The position numbers were made by a program, and so were the translations under genes. This document shows, one piece after another, positions 6,103 through 6,304 of a stretch of 6,304 nt of DNA. Location: assembly GCA_002439705.1 (NCBI GenBank), contig DJPE01000021.1:26137-32440 (forward strand). Direction: 5' to 3'. Numbering within the stretch: the stretch's first letter is position 1; every line of letters starts with the position of its first letter. Source of the stretch: Christensenella sp. UBA6420. Its GTDB lineage: Bacteria; Bacillota; Clostridia; Christensenellales; DTU072. Under the pieces are notes generated by a model, which did not search any database, was not told the origin of the DNA, and saw nothing but the letters and a program-made list of their open reading frames with translations.

Positions 6103-6130
6103 AAAAATGGGAACGTAAAGCCTATTTTTT
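6103..6130 (+). terminator. Intrinsic terminator of the glucosidase-rdgB unit
   Basis: AAAAATGGG (6103-6111) pairs with CCTATTTTT (6121-6129), with one G-T pair, around a 9-base loop. Six T's at 6125-6130 form the descending arm and tail. It lies between rdgB and the tRNA-Ser promoter and so separates the two transcription units. Confidence 0.75.
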
Positions 6131-6131
6131 A

Positions 6132-6160
6132 TTGACAACGGCGTAACGTTGTGATATTAT
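6132..6160 (+). promoter_or_regulatory. Near-consensus promoter of tRNA-Ser
   Basis: A perfect TTGACA (6132-6137) and TATTAT (6155-6160) lie exactly 17 bases apart. Transcription should start near 6167, about 18 bases before the mature tRNA. The strength fits a stable-RNA gene. An inverted repeat, ACAACG (6135-6140) with CGTTGT (6147-6152), fills the spacer and touches the -35 box. Confidence 0.85.
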
Positions 6161-6184
6161 CTATAAAGATAAAATAATTCAGCT

Positions 6185-6276
6185 GGAGAAATACCCAAGT
6201 GGCTGAAGGGGCTCCCCTGCTAAGGGAGTAGTACGAGGTAATCGTAGCGCGGGTTCAAATCCCGCCTTCTCCGCCA
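6185..6276 (+). tRNA. tRNA-Ser (anticodon GCT)
   Basis: A class II tRNA with a long variable arm. The acceptor strand GGAGAAA (6185-6191) pairs with CTTCTCC (6266-6272) except for an A-C mismatch at the innermost pair (positions 7 and 66). The anticodon stem CTCCC/GGGAG (6212-6216, 6224-6228) holds GCT at 6219-6221. The variable arm TACGA/TCGTA (6232-6236, 6242-6246) has a GGTAA loop. The T arm GCGGG-TTCAAAT-CCCGC lies at 6249-6265. Discriminator G is at 6273 and CCA is encoded at 6274-6276. It decodes AGC and AGT. Confidence 0.98.
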
Positions 6277-6304
6277 AATGGGAATAATACGAACACCGAA
6301 ACAA

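Noticed and set aside
1..6304. CRISPR array, insertion sequence transposase, integrase or toxin-antitoxin pair
   Set aside because: No regularly spaced identical repeats and no reading frame with transposase, recombinase or toxin motifs were seen on either strand.

Overview
The window looks like chromosomal DNA of an uncultured, probably gut-associated member of the Clostridia. This is an inference from three things: the cytoplasmic family 3 glycoside hydrolase with a C-terminal extension of the kind I associate with clostridial enzymes, the Firmicutes-style tRNA genes and promoters, and codon use that mixes GC-ending Asp/Asn/Phe codons with many ATA and AGA codons. I cannot name a genus. All recognisable genes are on the + strand.

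Layout. Positions 1-2318 hold the 3' part of a large gene for a Gly/Val/Asn-rich, GLUG-type beta-helix surface protein whose beginning lies outside the window. A hairpin follows at 2329-2360. A tRNA-Glu(CTC) gene with its own promoter and a strong hairpin terminator occupies 2380-2543. About 500 bases without a confident gene come next (2544-3042). They hold a cluster of tight hairpins, a near copy of the 3' end of tRNA-Glu, and a minus-strand reading frame open for about 150 codons except for one stop. Then comes a probable two-gene transcription unit: a GH3 beta-glucosidase (3043-5499) and, one base after its stop, rdgB (5501-6091), the XTP/dITP house-cleaning pyrophosphatase. A terminator closes the unit. 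A near-consensus promoter then drives tRNA-Ser(GCT) (6185-6276), and the last 28 bases show nothing.

How the genes relate. The surface protein and the intracellular beta-glucosidase would fit a carbohydrate-scavenging life: an exported repeat protein for contact with surfaces, and hydrolysis of imported short beta-glucosides in the cytoplasm. The two are separated by a tRNA unit and there is no direct evidence that they are functionally linked. rdgB is a housekeeping gene that seems to be co-transcribed and perhaps translationally coupled with the glucosidase gene.

The part most worth a second look is 2544-2990. It is densely structured and sits directly behind a tRNA terminator. It resembles a dispersed repeat or a decayed integrated element more than ordinary spacer. 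I did not see a complete new defence, CRISPR or mobile system in this window.
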